Assembly: GCF_026627255.1 (NCBI RefSeq)
Contig: NZ_JAPNLM010000021.1
Span: 62,001 to 126,000, forward strand
Source of the DNA: Streptomyces antarcticus
GTDB lineage: Bacteria; Actinomycetota; Actinomycetes; Streptomycetales; Streptomycetaceae
Reading direction: 5' to 3'
DNA: 64,000 bases
Of the stretch, positions 52,875-62,273 are shown piece after piece. The translations under genes were made by a program, and so were the position numbers. The notes under the pieces are model-generated. The model searched no databases. It worked only from the letters and a program-made list of their open reading frames with translations, and was not told the origin of the DNA. How positions within the stretch are numbered: position 1 is the stretch's first letter; every line of letters starts with the position of its first letter.

Positions 52875-54383
52875 TCAGGCAGCCGCGTCGAAAGCGGACT
52901 GTCGCGCGCTCACGCGCCGGGCAGCCGAAACGGGCCTGCGCCGACCGCGGGAGGCGGCGCTGCGCTTGGGCCGCTCGGAGACCGGTGCGGTGATGGTGAC
53001 CGGGATGCCGGAAGGGGTCTGGGCGCCCGTGATCCGGTTCAGTGCCTCTTCGCCGGAGCGAACCTGGGTGGACTGCGGGGTGATGCCCGCGGCCGTCATC
53101 AGCCGGGTCATGTCGCGGCGCTGGTTGGGGGTGACCAGGGTGACGACGCTGCCGGACTCTCCGGCGCGGGCGGTGCGGCCGCCGCGGTGGAGGTAGTCCT
53201 TGTGGTCGGTCGGGGGGTCGACGTTGACGACGAGGTCGAGGTTGTCGACGTGGATGCCGCGGGCGGCAACGTTCGTGGCGACCAGGACGGTGACGTGTCC
53301 GGTCTTGAACTGGGCCAGGGTGCGGGTCCGCTGGGGCTGGGACTTCCCGCCGTGCAGCGCGGCTGCCCGTACACCGCTGTTGAGCAGGTGCTCGGTCAGC
53401 CGGTCGACGGCGTGCTTGGTGTCCAGGAACATCATCACCCGGCCTTCGCGCGCCGCGATCTCCGTCGTCATCCGCTGCTTGTCGGCGCCGTGGACGTGGA
53501 GGACGTGGTGCTCCATCGTCGTCACCGCACCGGCGGACGGGTCGACGGAGTGCACGACCGGGTCGGTCAGGTAGCGGCGGACCAGCAGGTCGACGTTGCG
53601 GTCCAGGGTCGCGGAGAAGAGCATCCGCTGCCCCTCCGGGCGCACTTGGTCCAAGAGCGCGGTGACCTGGGGCATGAAGCCCATGTCGGCCATCTGGTCG
53701 GCCTCGTCGAGAACGGTGATGGCGACCTGGTTCAGGCGGCAGTCACCGCGGTCGATGAGGTCCTTCAACCGGCCGGGCGTGGCCACGACGACTTCCGCGC
53801 CTCCGCGTAGCGCACCGATCTGCTTGCCGATCGACATGCCGCCGACGACGGTGGCCAGGCGCAGCTTCACCGAGCGGGCGTACGGGGTGAGGGCGTCGGT
53901 GACCTGCTGGGCCAACTCGCGGGTCGGTACGAGGATCAGTGCGAGCGGCTGCTGGGGCTCGGCGCGCTGCCCGGCGGTGCGGGTCAGCAGAGCGAGGCCG
54001 AAGGCCAGGGTCTTGCCGGAGCCGGTGCGGCCGCGGCCGAGGACGTCACGGCCCGCGAGGGTGTTGGGCAGGGTGGCACCCTGGATCGGGAAGGGCATGG
54101 TCACACCCTGCGCGCTCAGCGCGGCGAGCAGCTCGGCCGGCATGTCGAGATCGGTGAACGCCTCGACGGCGGGCAGTGGGGGCGTGATCGTCTTCGGCAG
54201 GGCGAACTCGCCCTGGACCGCGGCGGGCCGGCGGCCGTAGCCGCCAGAACGGCTCGGACCTCCGGAACGGCTCGGGGCCGACGAGCCGAAGCGGCTGCTT
54301 CGACCCGAACCGGCGTCAGTGCCGAAAGCGGGGCCGCCGGTGCGGCTGCGGGAGGAGCGGTTGTTCGTACGTGTGGGGTTCAT
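52875..54383 (-). CDS. DEAD-box RNA helicase
   Basis: 502 residues. An Arg/Ser/Gly-rich, disordered N-terminus (~60 residues) precedes the helicase core: Q-motif MPFPIQGATLP, Walker A GRGRTGSGKT, Ia PTRELAQQ, Ib ATPGRLKDLI, Walker B VLDEADQM, motif III MLFSATLD, IV VMMFLDTKH, V VATNVAARGIHVDN and VI YLHRGGRTARAG. The C-terminus is Arg/Ala-rich. It belongs to the RhlE/CsdA-like family of cold-shock RNA helicases. ATG 54383; its leader is ~310 bases from the CspA gene. Confidence 0.92.
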   Translation of the reverse strand: MNPTRTNNRSSRSRTGGPAFGTDAGSGRSSRFGSSAPSRSGGPSRSGGYGRRPAAVQGEFALPKTITPPLPAVEAFTDLDMPAELLAALSAQGVTMPFPIQGATLPNTLAGRDVLGRGRTGSGKTLAFGLALLTRTAGQRAEPQQPLALILVPTRELAQQVTDALTPYARSVKLRLATVVGGMSIGKQIGALRGGAEVVVATPGRLKDLIDRGDCRLNQVAITVLDEADQMADMGFMPQVTALLDQVRPEGQRMLFSATLDRNVDLLVRRYLTDPVVHSVDPSAGAVTTMEHHVLHVHGADKQRMTTEIAAREGRVMMFLDTKHAVDRLTEHLLNSGVRAAALHGGKSQPQRTRTLAQFKTGHVTVLVATNVAARGIHVDNLDLVVNVDPPTDHKDYLHRGGRTARAGESGSVVTLVTPNQRRDMTRLMTAAGITPQSTQVRSGEEALNRITGAQTPSGIPVTITAPVSERPKRSAASRGRRRPVSAARRVSARQSAFDAAA

Positions 54384-54636
54384 TCAGAACCTTCCTTGAT
54401 TGCGGCACCAATCAAGGAATTCCGGCAGCGGGAACAGCGGCGCGGGAATCACAGGAACGGGCCGAATGGAATGCGAAAGCACATCTGGCCCACAGGAAAT
54501 CTGCAGGGGCGCAGGTGTTGGAATGAGATGGCGTCATACGGACGCGAGAAATCCAGAGAAATCACTCAGATGCAGCCTCAAGGAGGATGCATCCTTAAGT
54601 GCCTTGTCCCGCAGGTGGACGCACTGCGGGCGAATG

Positions 54637-54684
54637 TGTGTAGCTGGGGCCCGCACCCCGAGGGATGCGGGCCCCAGCTACACA
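54637..54684 (-). terminator. 19-bp hairpin terminator of the CspA gene
   Basis: Perfectly paired arms 54637-54655 and 54666-54684 with a ten-base loop, 14 bases after the CspA stop and upstream of the helicase leader. Confidence 0.85.
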
Positions 54685-54697
54685 ATGCGCGTCAGCG

Positions 54698-54901
54698 TCA
54701 GGCGGGGACGATGTTCTCGGCCGTCGGGCCCTTCTGGCCCTGCGCGATGTCGAAGGTGACCTTCTGGCCTTCGAGCAGCTCGCGGAAGCCCTGGGCGGCG
54801 ATGTTCGAGAAATGGGCGAAGACGTCGTCGCCGCCACCGTCCTGCTCGATGAAGCCGAAACCCTTTGCCGGGTTGAACCACTTCACGGTGCCAGCAGCCA
54901 T
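54698..54901 (-). CDS. Cold-shock protein, CspA family
   Basis: 67 residues, the size of a CspA protein, with the RNP1 and RNP2 motifs KGFGFIEQDGGGDDVFAHFS. Binds RNA/ssDNA and acts as an RNA chaperone. ATG at 54901. The upstream 54902-55180 region has no gene and may be the usual structured CspA leader. It precedes, on the same strand, the DEAD-box helicase, a functional neighbour. Confidence 0.93.
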   Translation of the reverse strand: MAAGTVKWFNPAKGFGFIEQDGGGDDVFAHFSNIAAQGFRELLEGQKVTFDIAQGQKGPTAENIVPA

Positions 54902-55779
54902 GTCATATCTCCTTTGGGGCAGTACATCAGCGCCTGCATTGTGCGGACACCGTGTCGCCGCGATGATGCCCCGCCCGGAAAAATGACCGGAAATATGAAG
55001 CGCCTTTATGCGGCGCGGAGGCCGCTTTGAGGCGCTTGAAGTTTTTGGGTACCAAAACTGCAACCGAGATCGACAGTAGCACGCTGCAGCGGCTTGTGTA
55101 CGTAAAACATTTCCGCCCGAGGCGTTCCGGAAGAAACTCTCCTTGCGGGGTCCATTGAATTCTTAGACCGCCGGGACAGATATTGATTCCCCTCGAACGC
55201 AGCGATCATGAGCCCAGGGCCCCATCGGCCGTGGCGTGTCCTGACCACCGGAATCTCAGGCTGCGGGGCGCGGTTCCGGGCGGCCTGTTGTGGCGCCGAT
55301 CTTGTCGAGCTCGTCCACGATGTCCGTCGACAACTAGGCGATGGCGCCGCGGAGCTGGCGGTTCAAGGACGAGGGCCGTGGTGGCGGACCCTGCGCCGAT
55401 GCGATGGCCGCCACCATGCCGCGCTCTCGCCGGACCGGGTGATCCAGTGCAAGCGCCGCACGGGCATGGGGGTCCGTACGAAGGGCTCCAAGTCGTCGTG
55501 ATGGAGGCTGTCGCGTTGCCCGGCGCGGGTTCGGCCGGCGGATCGTTTCTCCCGCGCCCGGCCGCTTGGTCGATCAGTTCGGTGATCCGGGCGGCGATGA
55601 TGCCCCCGCCCCGTTTCCTGCGGCCGGCGGCCGTGCTCCGAGCGTGCTGCCTGCCTGCCTGCCTGCCTGCCCTGCTGTCTGCCTCGGCGGCATCGGCGAG
55701 GGCTTCGGCGGCGGCTTCCGCGCGGCCCGCCACGGAGATCACGGAGGGACTGGCCGGGCTGCCGGGCTGCCGGGGTGGG
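54902..55779. other. Non-coding region, including the probable CspA leader
   Basis: The first ~200 bases are AT-richer (with GTTTTTGGGTACC) than the surroundings and may be the CspA 5' leader. The remainder has only low-complexity frames, plus a CTGC tandem run at ~55647-55670. Confidence 0.45.
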
Positions 55780-56033
55780 AACGGCCGGGGCGACGAGATC
55801 ACCCGTACCTACCCGATCCGGTATCACGCGGCGGTGGCAGCGATCCCGACGATCGCCGACCGGTCCCGGCGGGACCAGCATCACGCGGACCTCGACCTCC
55901 GCATCGACAGCCCCCGCGCGTAGATCACGACCCACGACCCACGGCGCCGGATACCGGCTCACCACGGCCGACCTCGACCCGGCGCACCGCATCGACGCGA
56001 TCGTCGCCGCGCACCAGGCGCTCCCGCTCGACT
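55780..56033 (+). pseudogene. Broken pterin-4a-carbinolamine dehydratase (PCD/DCoH) relic
   Basis: Reads TIADRSRRDQHHADLDLRID then, after a small frameshift caused by a duplicated ACGACCC near 55930, THGAGYRLTTADLDPAHRID and VAAHQALP. The HHxDxDLR and TTHxAG patterns are the active-site region of PCD proteins. No clean start was found, and the frame is broken. Confidence 0.55.
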
Positions 56034-56203
56034 GACCCCGGACGCACGAAAGCGTCCCTCCCGGCAGGGGCGCCGGGCTACTCGCCGACGCCTCGCGCAT
56101 CTTCTGCTCGTCGAACCGCCCATTCTCGTCGGCCCAGCCGAGCCGCTCGACGGTCGCTCCGATGACGATGGGTTGGTGGCGAATTGGGGGTAGCGTCCTT
56201 GAC

Positions 56204-56965
56204 ATGGACTCTCGCACCACCGTTGAGCGCGCTCAACGCCTCAAGCAGCTGCACGCCGAGCACAAGCCGCTGGTACTGCCGACCGTCTGGGACGTCTGGT
56301 CCGCGCGGACGGCAGCCCATGCCGGGTTCCCCGCGCTAACGATCGGCAGTCATCCACTCGCCGACTCACGGGGGGCCGATGACCACGAGGGGCAGTCCTT
56401 CGAGGAGGTACTCGCTGCCGTCAGGCCAATCATCGCGGCGGTCGACATCCCCGTGTCCGTGGACCTGGAGGCTGGGTACGGGCAGAAGCCCGCAGACCTC
56501 ATCGCCGGACTCATCGAAGTCGGCGGCGTCGGTCTCAACATCGAGGACACCGTCCACTCGGACGGCGGCCGCGTGCGCAGCACGAAGGAGCACGCGCGCT
56601 ACATCGCGGGCCTGCGCGCGGCGGCCGACGACGCGGGGATCCCGATCTGGGTCAACGGGCGCACCGACCTCTTCCTGCATGCCGACGATGCCCCCAGCGT
56701 CCTCGACGAGGCAATCGAGCGGCTGCGGGCCATGGAGCAGGCTGGCGCCGACAGTGTCTACCCGGTGGCCATCCAGGACAACGACGACCTGCTGGCGGCG
56801 GTGATCGGAGCCGTCGCCATTCCCGTGAACTCCACAGCCCATCCCGTCAAGCACGACCTCGAGCACTTCCGCCGCCTCGGCGTCGGCCGGCTCACCTACG
56901 GCCCGCTGCTGCAGCTCGCGACGACGGAAGCGATGAAGGACATGCTCGGGCCGTGGGCACCCTAG
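56204..56965 (+). CDS. ICL/PEP-mutase-family protein
   Basis: 253 residues with the TIM-barrel features of the isocitrate lyase/phosphoenolpyruvate mutase superfamily: VLPTVWDVWSARTAAHAGFP, SVDLEAGYG (metal site), GVGLNIEDT and WVNGRTDLFLHA. Members split or rearrange C-C or C-P bonds. The catalytic loop expected around KxCGH is not present, so the activity is unsure. ATG at 56204; ribosome site weak. Confidence 0.85.
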   Translation: MDSRTTVERAQRLKQLHAEHKPLVLPTVWDVWSARTAAHAGFPALTIGSHPLADSRGADDHEGQSFEEVLAAVRPIIAAVDIPVSVDLEAGYGQKPADLIAGLIEVGGVGLNIEDTVHSDGGRVRSTKEHARYIAGLRAAADDAGIPIWVNGRTDLFLHADDAPSVLDEAIERLRAMEQAGADSVYPVAIQDNDDLLAAVIGAVAIPVNSTAHPVKHDLEHFRRLGVGRLTYGPLLQLATTEAMKDMLGPWAP

Positions 56966-57709
56966 AAAGCTTCGCCGTACGGCACCTCTGACCGACGGAA
57001 CTGCTGATCCGTACCGCAAGGGCAACCGAAACGGATCTCGCAAGCAACGGGGGTATCGCCGTGAGCTGAGCAGCACTGGCATTGACTGCGATGTGGCCGG
57101 GGAAGACGTCGGCTGGGGGCTCACCCCCTGATGTCCGCGGGTACATCGCTGTCCTGCGGCTCCTCAGGTCGAGGGACAGCGCTGTGCCCGGGCCGCGTCC
57201 CTTCCCCGGCCTACGACTTCTCGCGCCGGCCCGCTCGGAAACGTCGTCGGACAAGTCGTAAAGGTCGCGGGAAAGGCCATAAACGTCGTGGGACAAGGCG
57301 GCTGCGCTCACCAGGGCCGCGCTCCTGGAGGGTCTGCCGGATCCGGACCCGTACGGAATACGGGCGGCGCGGCCGTGCAGCCGCCGGTGCATGCGCGGGC
57401 TACGGCGCCGCGCTTGCCGCGCACCACGGAAATCGCGGCGCCAGGCCGGGTGGACCCGGACATCGCGGAAGCGGCCGAGCGACAGACCGCCTCGGCCGGC
57501 TCAGGATCGAGGCTGTCTGGGAAAACCAGGAAGCCGCCCCGGGAACAGCCGGTCTGGTCGGCGCGGTTGCATCAACCGAGGGATCGGAGCCACGGGCGGG
57601 AGCACGGAGACCACAAGGTCGTCCGCCCCACCAGAACCCGCCCCCCCCGGATCGCGGTACGCCCGCCGCGCACTTGGACCAAGAAGTATTTCTGCAGGAG
57701 GATTGTTTC
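56966..57709. other. Long intergenic stretch before the PIG-L gene
   Basis: About 740 bases with short Arg-rich frames and a few imperfect ACGTCGTGGG-type repeats around 57240-57300. No gene called. Confidence 0.45.
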
Positions 57710-58543
57710 GTGACTGACCGGCCCTTGACGCTCATGGCAGTGCACGCCCACCCCGACGACGAGGCCACCGGCACCGGAGGGGTCCTCGCGCGGTACGCGG
57801 CGGAAGGCATTCGCACGGTTCTCGTGACGTGTACCGACGGCCGTTGCGGTGACGGTCCGGGGGGTGTCAAGCCGGGCGGTCCCGGGCACGATCCGGCGGC
57901 CGTCGCCTTGATGCGCCGTCAAGAACTTGAGGCGAGTTGTGACGTCCTGAAGATCAGCGATCTGGAGATGCTGGACTATGCCGACTCCGGGATGATGGGC
58001 TGGTCGAGCAACGACGCCCCCGGATCCTTCTGGCAGACCCCCGTGGAGGAAGGCGCCGCCCGACTCGCGGAACTCATGCGGCACTACCGCCCCGATGTGG
58101 TCGTCACCTACGACGAGAACGGCTTCTACGGCCACCCCGACCACATCCAGGCCCACCGGATCACGATGGCGGCGCTGGAGATGACCGCGCTGACACCGAA
58201 GGTGTACTGGACGACGATGCCCCGCTCCGGAATGCAGCGGTTCGGGGAGATCATGCGCGAGTTTCACGGGGACATGCCGGAGCCGGATCCCGCAGAGGCG
58301 GCCGCGATGGCCGAGATCGGCCTCCCCGACGAAGAGATCACCACATGGGTGGACACCACCGCGTTCAGCGGTCAGAAGTTCGACGCGCTGGCCGCGCACG
58401 CCAGTCAGGGCGAGAACATCTTCTTCCTCAAGATGGGCAAGGAGAGGTTCGGCGAGTTGATGGGCATGGAGACCTTCGTACGTGTCAAGGACGCCACCGG
58501 CGCGGCCGTACCCGAGAACGACCTCTTCGCCGGACTGCGCTGA
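57710..58543 (+). CDS. PIG-L/LmbE-family deacetylase (Mca/MshB-like)
   Basis: 277 residues with the zinc-binding AHPDDEATGTGG near the start and the second metal ligand HPDHIQAH at ~140. The length and the GxxGVKPGGPGHDP region fit mycothiol S-conjugate amidase or MshB. It probably removes an N-acetyl group from an amino-sugar. The GTG at 57710 has GGAGG eight bases upstream. Confidence 0.85.
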   Translation: MTDRPLTLMAVHAHPDDEATGTGGVLARYAAEGIRTVLVTCTDGRCGDGPGGVKPGGPGHDPAAVALMRRQELEASCDVLKISDLEMLDYADSGMMGWSSNDAPGSFWQTPVEEGAARLAELMRHYRPDVVVTYDENGFYGHPDHIQAHRITMAALEMTALTPKVYWTTMPRSGMQRFGEIMREFHGDMPEPDPAEAAAMAEIGLPDEEITTWVDTTAFSGQKFDALAAHASQGENIFFLKMGKERFGELMGMETFVRVKDATGAAVPENDLFAGLR

Positions 58544-58947
58544 TCCGCACATCCGCCGACGTCCGGGAAAGCTCATCGGCCGCACGGCCCGATCGAGCGG
58601 GCCCGAGAGCCCTCGGCCGTCGGCGGCTCCCTGCGGGAGCGGTCGGCGGCTGTCACTCCCGCCCTCGCCGGGCACGTGGCAGGCGTCGGCTTCGCCCGCC
58701 GCCCGGCCGACCGCGCGCCCCGACGCGCGTCGGCCTGGGAGACGAGGGCACGCCTGGAGCAGGCCCGCGTCGTGGCGGCCTCCAATGCTGCGGTGAACCG
58801 TACGGTCGTGCGCGCCCTGCGGGCGCTGCCTCCCGGCGCCGTGCCCGCACCGGCACCGGCCGATGCCAGCGCCCCGGCACGGCAGTCCCGTCCGAGCTGA
58901 TCCGGTACGGAGGCGTCGCCGGACCACTCACCTCGTAGCCTCCGGGT
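58544..58947. other. Intergenic region with a coding-like open frame
   Basis: A plus-strand frame of ~110 codons (ending at 58900; it reads ASAWETRARLEQARVVAASN and TVVRALRALPPGAV) has coding-like composition but lacks a good start codon and a recognised domain. It may be the end of a decayed gene. Confidence 0.35.
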
Positions 58948-59496
58948 ATGACTGCTGACCCGTTCCAGTGCCACTGCGTCCTCTGCCATGACTACGGTGA
59001 CCGGGACGACGCGGACCGCATGGATCTGACGATCATCGGGAATGTGAAGCGGCACGGATGGCACGTCGTGATGGTTCCCGAAGACGACAGCGGGCCTGGA
59101 TTCGCCTACACGATCGGCCTGGCGCACACTCACAGCGCGCCTGAGCTCGCCATGTTCGGACTTGAAATCCACGCCATGCACCGCATGCTCAACAGAATGG
59201 GAGAGAAGGCCGCCGCGGGCGCTGTACTGGCTGACGGCCAGAGACATCCTGACGTTGTCGGCGGTCGCCACGTCGCGCTCAGGCAGGTCGATCTCCGCTG
59301 GTACCGGACCTTCCTCCGACAGGCCATCGGGTTCTACCGGCGTCCTCCCTTCCCTGTGCTGCAAGTTGCGTGGCCTGCCGCGGATGACCGATTTCACTGG
59401 GACGAACAGGCTGAGGAGAGCCATCGGGAGTCACAGCCTCAGTTGTGGCTGCCACCGAGTGAGCACCCTGCCGGGATGTGGACAACCGAACTCTGA
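58948..59496 (+). CDS. DUF4262-domain protein
   Basis: 182 residues with two Cys-x-x-Cys near the start (CHCVLCHDYGDRDD), FAYTIGLAHTHSAPELAMFG, and the terminal DRFHWDEQAEESHRESQPQL typical of DUF4262 proteins. Their function is unknown; they occur in restriction/anti-phage and other contexts. ATG at 58948 (upstream ribosome site weak). Confidence 0.8.
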   Translation: MTADPFQCHCVLCHDYGDRDDADRMDLTIIGNVKRHGWHVVMVPEDDSGPGFAYTIGLAHTHSAPELAMFGLEIHAMHRMLNRMGEKAAAGAVLADGQRHPDVVGGRHVALRQVDLRWYRTFLRQAIGFYRRPPFPVLQVAWPAADDRFHWDEQAEESHRESQPQLWLPPSEHPAGMWTTEL

Positions 59497-59627
59497 CCCC
59501 GTGCCAACCAGCGACGAAGTACCAGGACATCTTCGCCGCGTTCGCCGCGTTCGCCGAGGGCGAGGCGGACTGTGTACCCGCGGCGCCCGTGTAGTGGTGC
59601 ATACGTGGTGCGGTCTCCACGGGTTCG

Positions 59628-60293
59628 TCAGGCCTCAGGTTCGCTTTCGTGTAGCCGTCGGTCGAGGTCGTCGGCCCAGTGCCGGGCCCAGGCCCGGATT
59701 TCGGCGGTCTCCTCCGCAGTGAGGCCGTAGGCCGTGAACTCCTCGTCGTCGGTCCATAGGGCGCCGGCGAGGCGGTCGCGGAGGTCTTCGAGCCGGAACT
59801 CGTCGCGGCCGTGCCGCTCGCCCAGCCGTTCGAGTTCGCCGACGTCGCGGTGCCGGGAGGCGGCGTGGACGTCGATGAGGTCGCGTGCGACGCCGCGGTC
59901 AGCGAGAGCACGGACCTTGGTGCCGATGACGGAGTCGAAAGGCATGACCGGGCCGTACGCGGTCTGTGCCGGGGGCGTCCAGAAGTGCTCTTTGAGGACG
60001 TCTACCTCGCAGTCCTCGCCAGTGCCCGGGTCGGTGACCATGAGGCGGGCGGAGAGCGGGTCCACGCTGATCACCCGTACGCGCCAGCCCCGGGTGGCGA
60101 GTCCCCGTTCGAGACTGCCGACGATCTCGGGCATGGGGGCCGGGTTCTCGGTGGCGACGTCGAGGTCCTGACTGAGGCGGTCGACGAGGCCGTGCGCCTG
60201 GACGGCGTACCCGCCGGTAATCACCAGGGGGTAGGGGGCGCCGACGTCCATGACGGCCGCGAGGAGCCGGCGGTGCAGGTCGGAGAGGTTCAC
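59628..60293 (-). CDS. AbiEii/AbiGii-like nucleotidyltransferase toxin
   Basis: 221 residues. The nucleotidyltransferase motif is seen in ITGGYAVQAHGLVDRLSQDLDVA (GG...DLDxA), with RDLIDVHAA downstream, as in AbiEii/DUF1814 proteins that transfer nucleotides to tRNA and cause phage-abortive growth arrest. The GTG at 60293 overlaps the stop of the upstream gene (GTGA, 60290-60293). Confidence 0.82.
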   Translation of the reverse strand: MNLSDLHRRLLAAVMDVGAPYPLVITGGYAVQAHGLVDRLSQDLDVATENPAPMPEIVGSLERGLATRGWRVRVISVDPLSARLMVTDPGTGEDCEVDVLKEHFWTPPAQTAYGPVMPFDSVIGTKVRALADRGVARDLIDVHAASRHRDVGELERLGERHGRDEFRLEDLRDRLAGALWTDDEEFTAYGLTAEETAEIRAWARHWADDLDRRLHESEPEA

Positions 60294-60655
60294 GCGGCGG
60301 GGGATTCCTCAGCGGTGAGCTCGGGGAAGGCTTCCTCCCAGGCCTGGCGCAGGTGCCGGGGGACCAGCGTGCGCAGGACGGGCCACTGAGTGATCAGGAG
60401 GTCGCGGTTGAGGAGGTGGACCAGGTCCTCGTGCTGGCCTTCGGCGAGGACGGTGCGGTACATGCCCATCCGCAGCCGGGGGCGGTCGAGGTCGTAGGCG
60501 CGCAGCCCGGACCAGGCCACGTGCAGCGGGAGGTGGACCACTCCGTGGTCGGGGCCCGTGAGCTTCTCGAGAGAAGCGGGCAGGCGGCCGGCATACCGGG
60601 CGTACAGCACCTCGGCCGCGGACGGTGCGGAGGAGGCGGGGGAGACCGTGACCAT
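60290..60655 (-). CDS. Putative cognate antitoxin-type protein of the AbiEii-like gene
   Basis: 121 residues from ATG 60655 (an ATG at 60664 is possible). It has a helical, Leu/Arg-rich body (EVLYARYAGRLPASLEKLTG, MGMYRTVLAEGQHEDLVHLL, VLRTLVPRHLRQAWEEAFPE) and no recognised DNA-binding motif. Four-base overlap with the toxin gene points to coupling, the normal layout of toxin-antitoxin pairs. Antitoxin role is inferred. Confidence 0.65.
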   Translation of the reverse strand: MVTVSPASSAPSAAEVLYARYAGRLPASLEKLTGPDHGVVHLPLHVAWSGLRAYDLDRPRLRMGMYRTVLAEGQHEDLVHLLNRDLLITQWPVLRTLVPRHLRQAWEEAFPELTAEESPAA

Positions 60656-60894
60656 GCGCCCCATTATCCTGTGTCCCGTCCGCCACGGGTAGCGCAACCG
60701 CGCCACGAGCAGTGGTCGAGGAGCTGGTCAGCTCCCTCACCAGCCGCCGGGACAGCCGTCCCCCTGGGGGACGCTCGTCGGCGGGCCGCACCGGATGCCC
60801 GGGAACCACCCCCTCATCAGCCGTCTGCGGCATGGCGAGTGCGTCCCGCCCGCCGGGCAGCTACCCACCGGGGAGAAGGCCATGCCGGGTACCC

Positions 60895-61095
60895 ACTTCG
60901 CCGCCACGAGGCGGGCCTGCACGACCGCTCCAGCCGGCCTGCCAGGACCCCGCACCGGACATCCGCCGAGGTGGAGGCACAGGTCTGCCGTCGCAGCGGG
61001 ACCGCAAGCTCGGACCCGCGCGTATCGGTCCGGTTCTGGGCCTGCCCGCCTCGACGGTGCACCGCATCCTGACCGGACACGGGAGCCGCCCAGCA
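60895..61095 (+). pseudogene. IS481-like transposase fragment
   Basis: Frames read LHDRSSRPARTPHRTSAEVE and, after a shift, LGPARIGPVLGLPASTVHRI and LTGHGS, the N-terminal HTH of IS481 transposases. No DDE region follows. Frame break near 60980. Confidence 0.7.
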
Positions 61096-61244
61096 GCTCA
61101 CTTCGCCCCCGGCGACGACCGCGCCCTCGCGATCGAAGCGGTCACCGACCGGGCCCGTGCCTGCTACGGCCCCGGAACCCTCCGCCCCGCCACCAGCGGC
61201 AACCGCTCGCGAAAAGCCACCGGACCGTAGAGCCGGGGCGCAGC

Positions 61245-61372
61245 GCTCTGCGCACCCCAGCAGACCGCGCCGCCGAGGTGTGCGGGCTCGACGAGAAGAC
61301 CGCCTTGCGATACGCGGACTCGGCCCGGCGCCTCCTGGAAACCAGTGCCGCATCGTGGAACCTCGTGACAGC
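61245..61372 (+). pseudogene. C-terminal fragment of a tyrosine recombinase/integrase
   Basis: About 40 residues, RAAEVCGLDEKTALRYADSA, RRLLETSA, resembling the C-terminal region of Streptomyces tyrosine recombinases. The catalytic domain is absent. Confidence 0.55.
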
Positions 61373-61380
61373 ATCGACGG

Positions 61381-61845
61381 ATGATCAACGCTCAGGACCT
61401 GGTCGGCAGACACCTTCTGAAGGTGACGACCTCCTGGCATCACTACCAGGAGAACGAGCCCTCCCTCCTGCACATGTGGCTGTACATGGACGGCCTCGGC
61501 CCCATCCGGTTCCACACACCGGGCGACGGGCTGTTCCTTGAGATCGACCAGCCTCACGGCCCCTACGACATGGACGAATACGGCCACACCACAGTCGAGG
61601 ACGACCTGCCCGGTTTTCCCATGACCCGGTTCGCCGGCCAGCGGATCCTCTCCGTCCGGGAGATCCGCTACGAGCACGGCAACTACGACTTCGCCGTCGG
61701 CATCACCGTCCGGTTTCCCGACGGCACCATCCGCATCCTCAACCTCGCGGACGAGATCGTCCTGGCCCATGACCGGCACCTGGGTCCGCTTGAGGAGCAT
61801 CTCCACGAGGCGACGACGCCCACAAGCCAGGACTCCTCGCAGTGA
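61381..61845 (+). CDS. Uncharacterised acidic protein
   Basis: 154 residues, mixed alpha/beta, with LLHMWLYMDGLGPIRFHTPG and GITVRFPDGTIRILNLADEI. It resembles small actinomycete proteins of unknown role, in shape an immunity-like fold. The ATG at 61381 has a weak ribosome site and follows the recombinase relic. No assignment. Confidence 0.65.
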   Translation: MINAQDLVGRHLLKVTTSWHHYQENEPSLLHMWLYMDGLGPIRFHTPGDGLFLEIDQPHGPYDMDEYGHTTVEDDLPGFPMTRFAGQRILSVREIRYEHGNYDFAVGITVRFPDGTIRILNLADEIVLAHDRHLGPLEEHLHEATTPTSQDSSQ

Positions 61846-61986
61846 GTCCGCACGGACTCGGGGGTCGATCCCCGCAGAGCACAGCATCCGACCCGCAGAT
61901 AACCGCAGATACCCGCAGGTGCCCGCTCAAAAACCTTCAGTTCCCTGAACCCACGGGCTCTCCGACCTCGGGAATGGTAGGGCCGC

Positions 61987-62235
61987 ATGTTGAGGTGCCG
62001 CGTATTCCCGCTTGACCGTGGTGTGTTCGAGCCACTTCTGGAGGGGTCACCGGTGGACATGGTCGCGATCATGGAGACGCTGGCTGAACAGGGCACAACT
62101 GTGCTGTTCAAGGCTGATGCTGCGGAGAGGCGGAAGCTCTGGACGTTTGTGGCCAGTGGCGCCCCATTGCGTGACGACGTCCTCGTGCGTACCGATGCTG
62201 CGTCGGCGGAGCAGTGCCCAAGGCTTCTCCCGTAA
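61987..62235 (+). CDS. Small uncharacterised protein
   Basis: 82 residues (ATG 61987); a small alpha/beta protein with VAIMETLAEQGTTVLFKADA and WTFVASGAPLRDDVLVRTDA. It resembles short Streptomyces proteins of ~80 residues but its C-terminus looks shortened (QCPRLLP). Function unknown. Confidence 0.5.
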   Translation: MLRCRVFPLDRGVFEPLLEGSPVDMVAIMETLAEQGTTVLFKADAAERRKLWTFVASGAPLRDDVLVRTDAASAEQCPRLLP

Positions 62236-62273
62236 CTGCTGGTCACGGGTGAGCTGATCTTGGTGTGGGTGGT

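Noticed and set aside
55647..55670. CTGC tandem run and other short repeats as a possible CRISPR array
   Set aside because: Units are 4 bp and contiguous with no spacers or cas genes; it is a simple-sequence repeat.
58676..58900. 74-residue plus-strand frame after the PIG-L gene
   Set aside because: Coding-like but without a supported start or known domain; kept only as a note in the intergenic entry.
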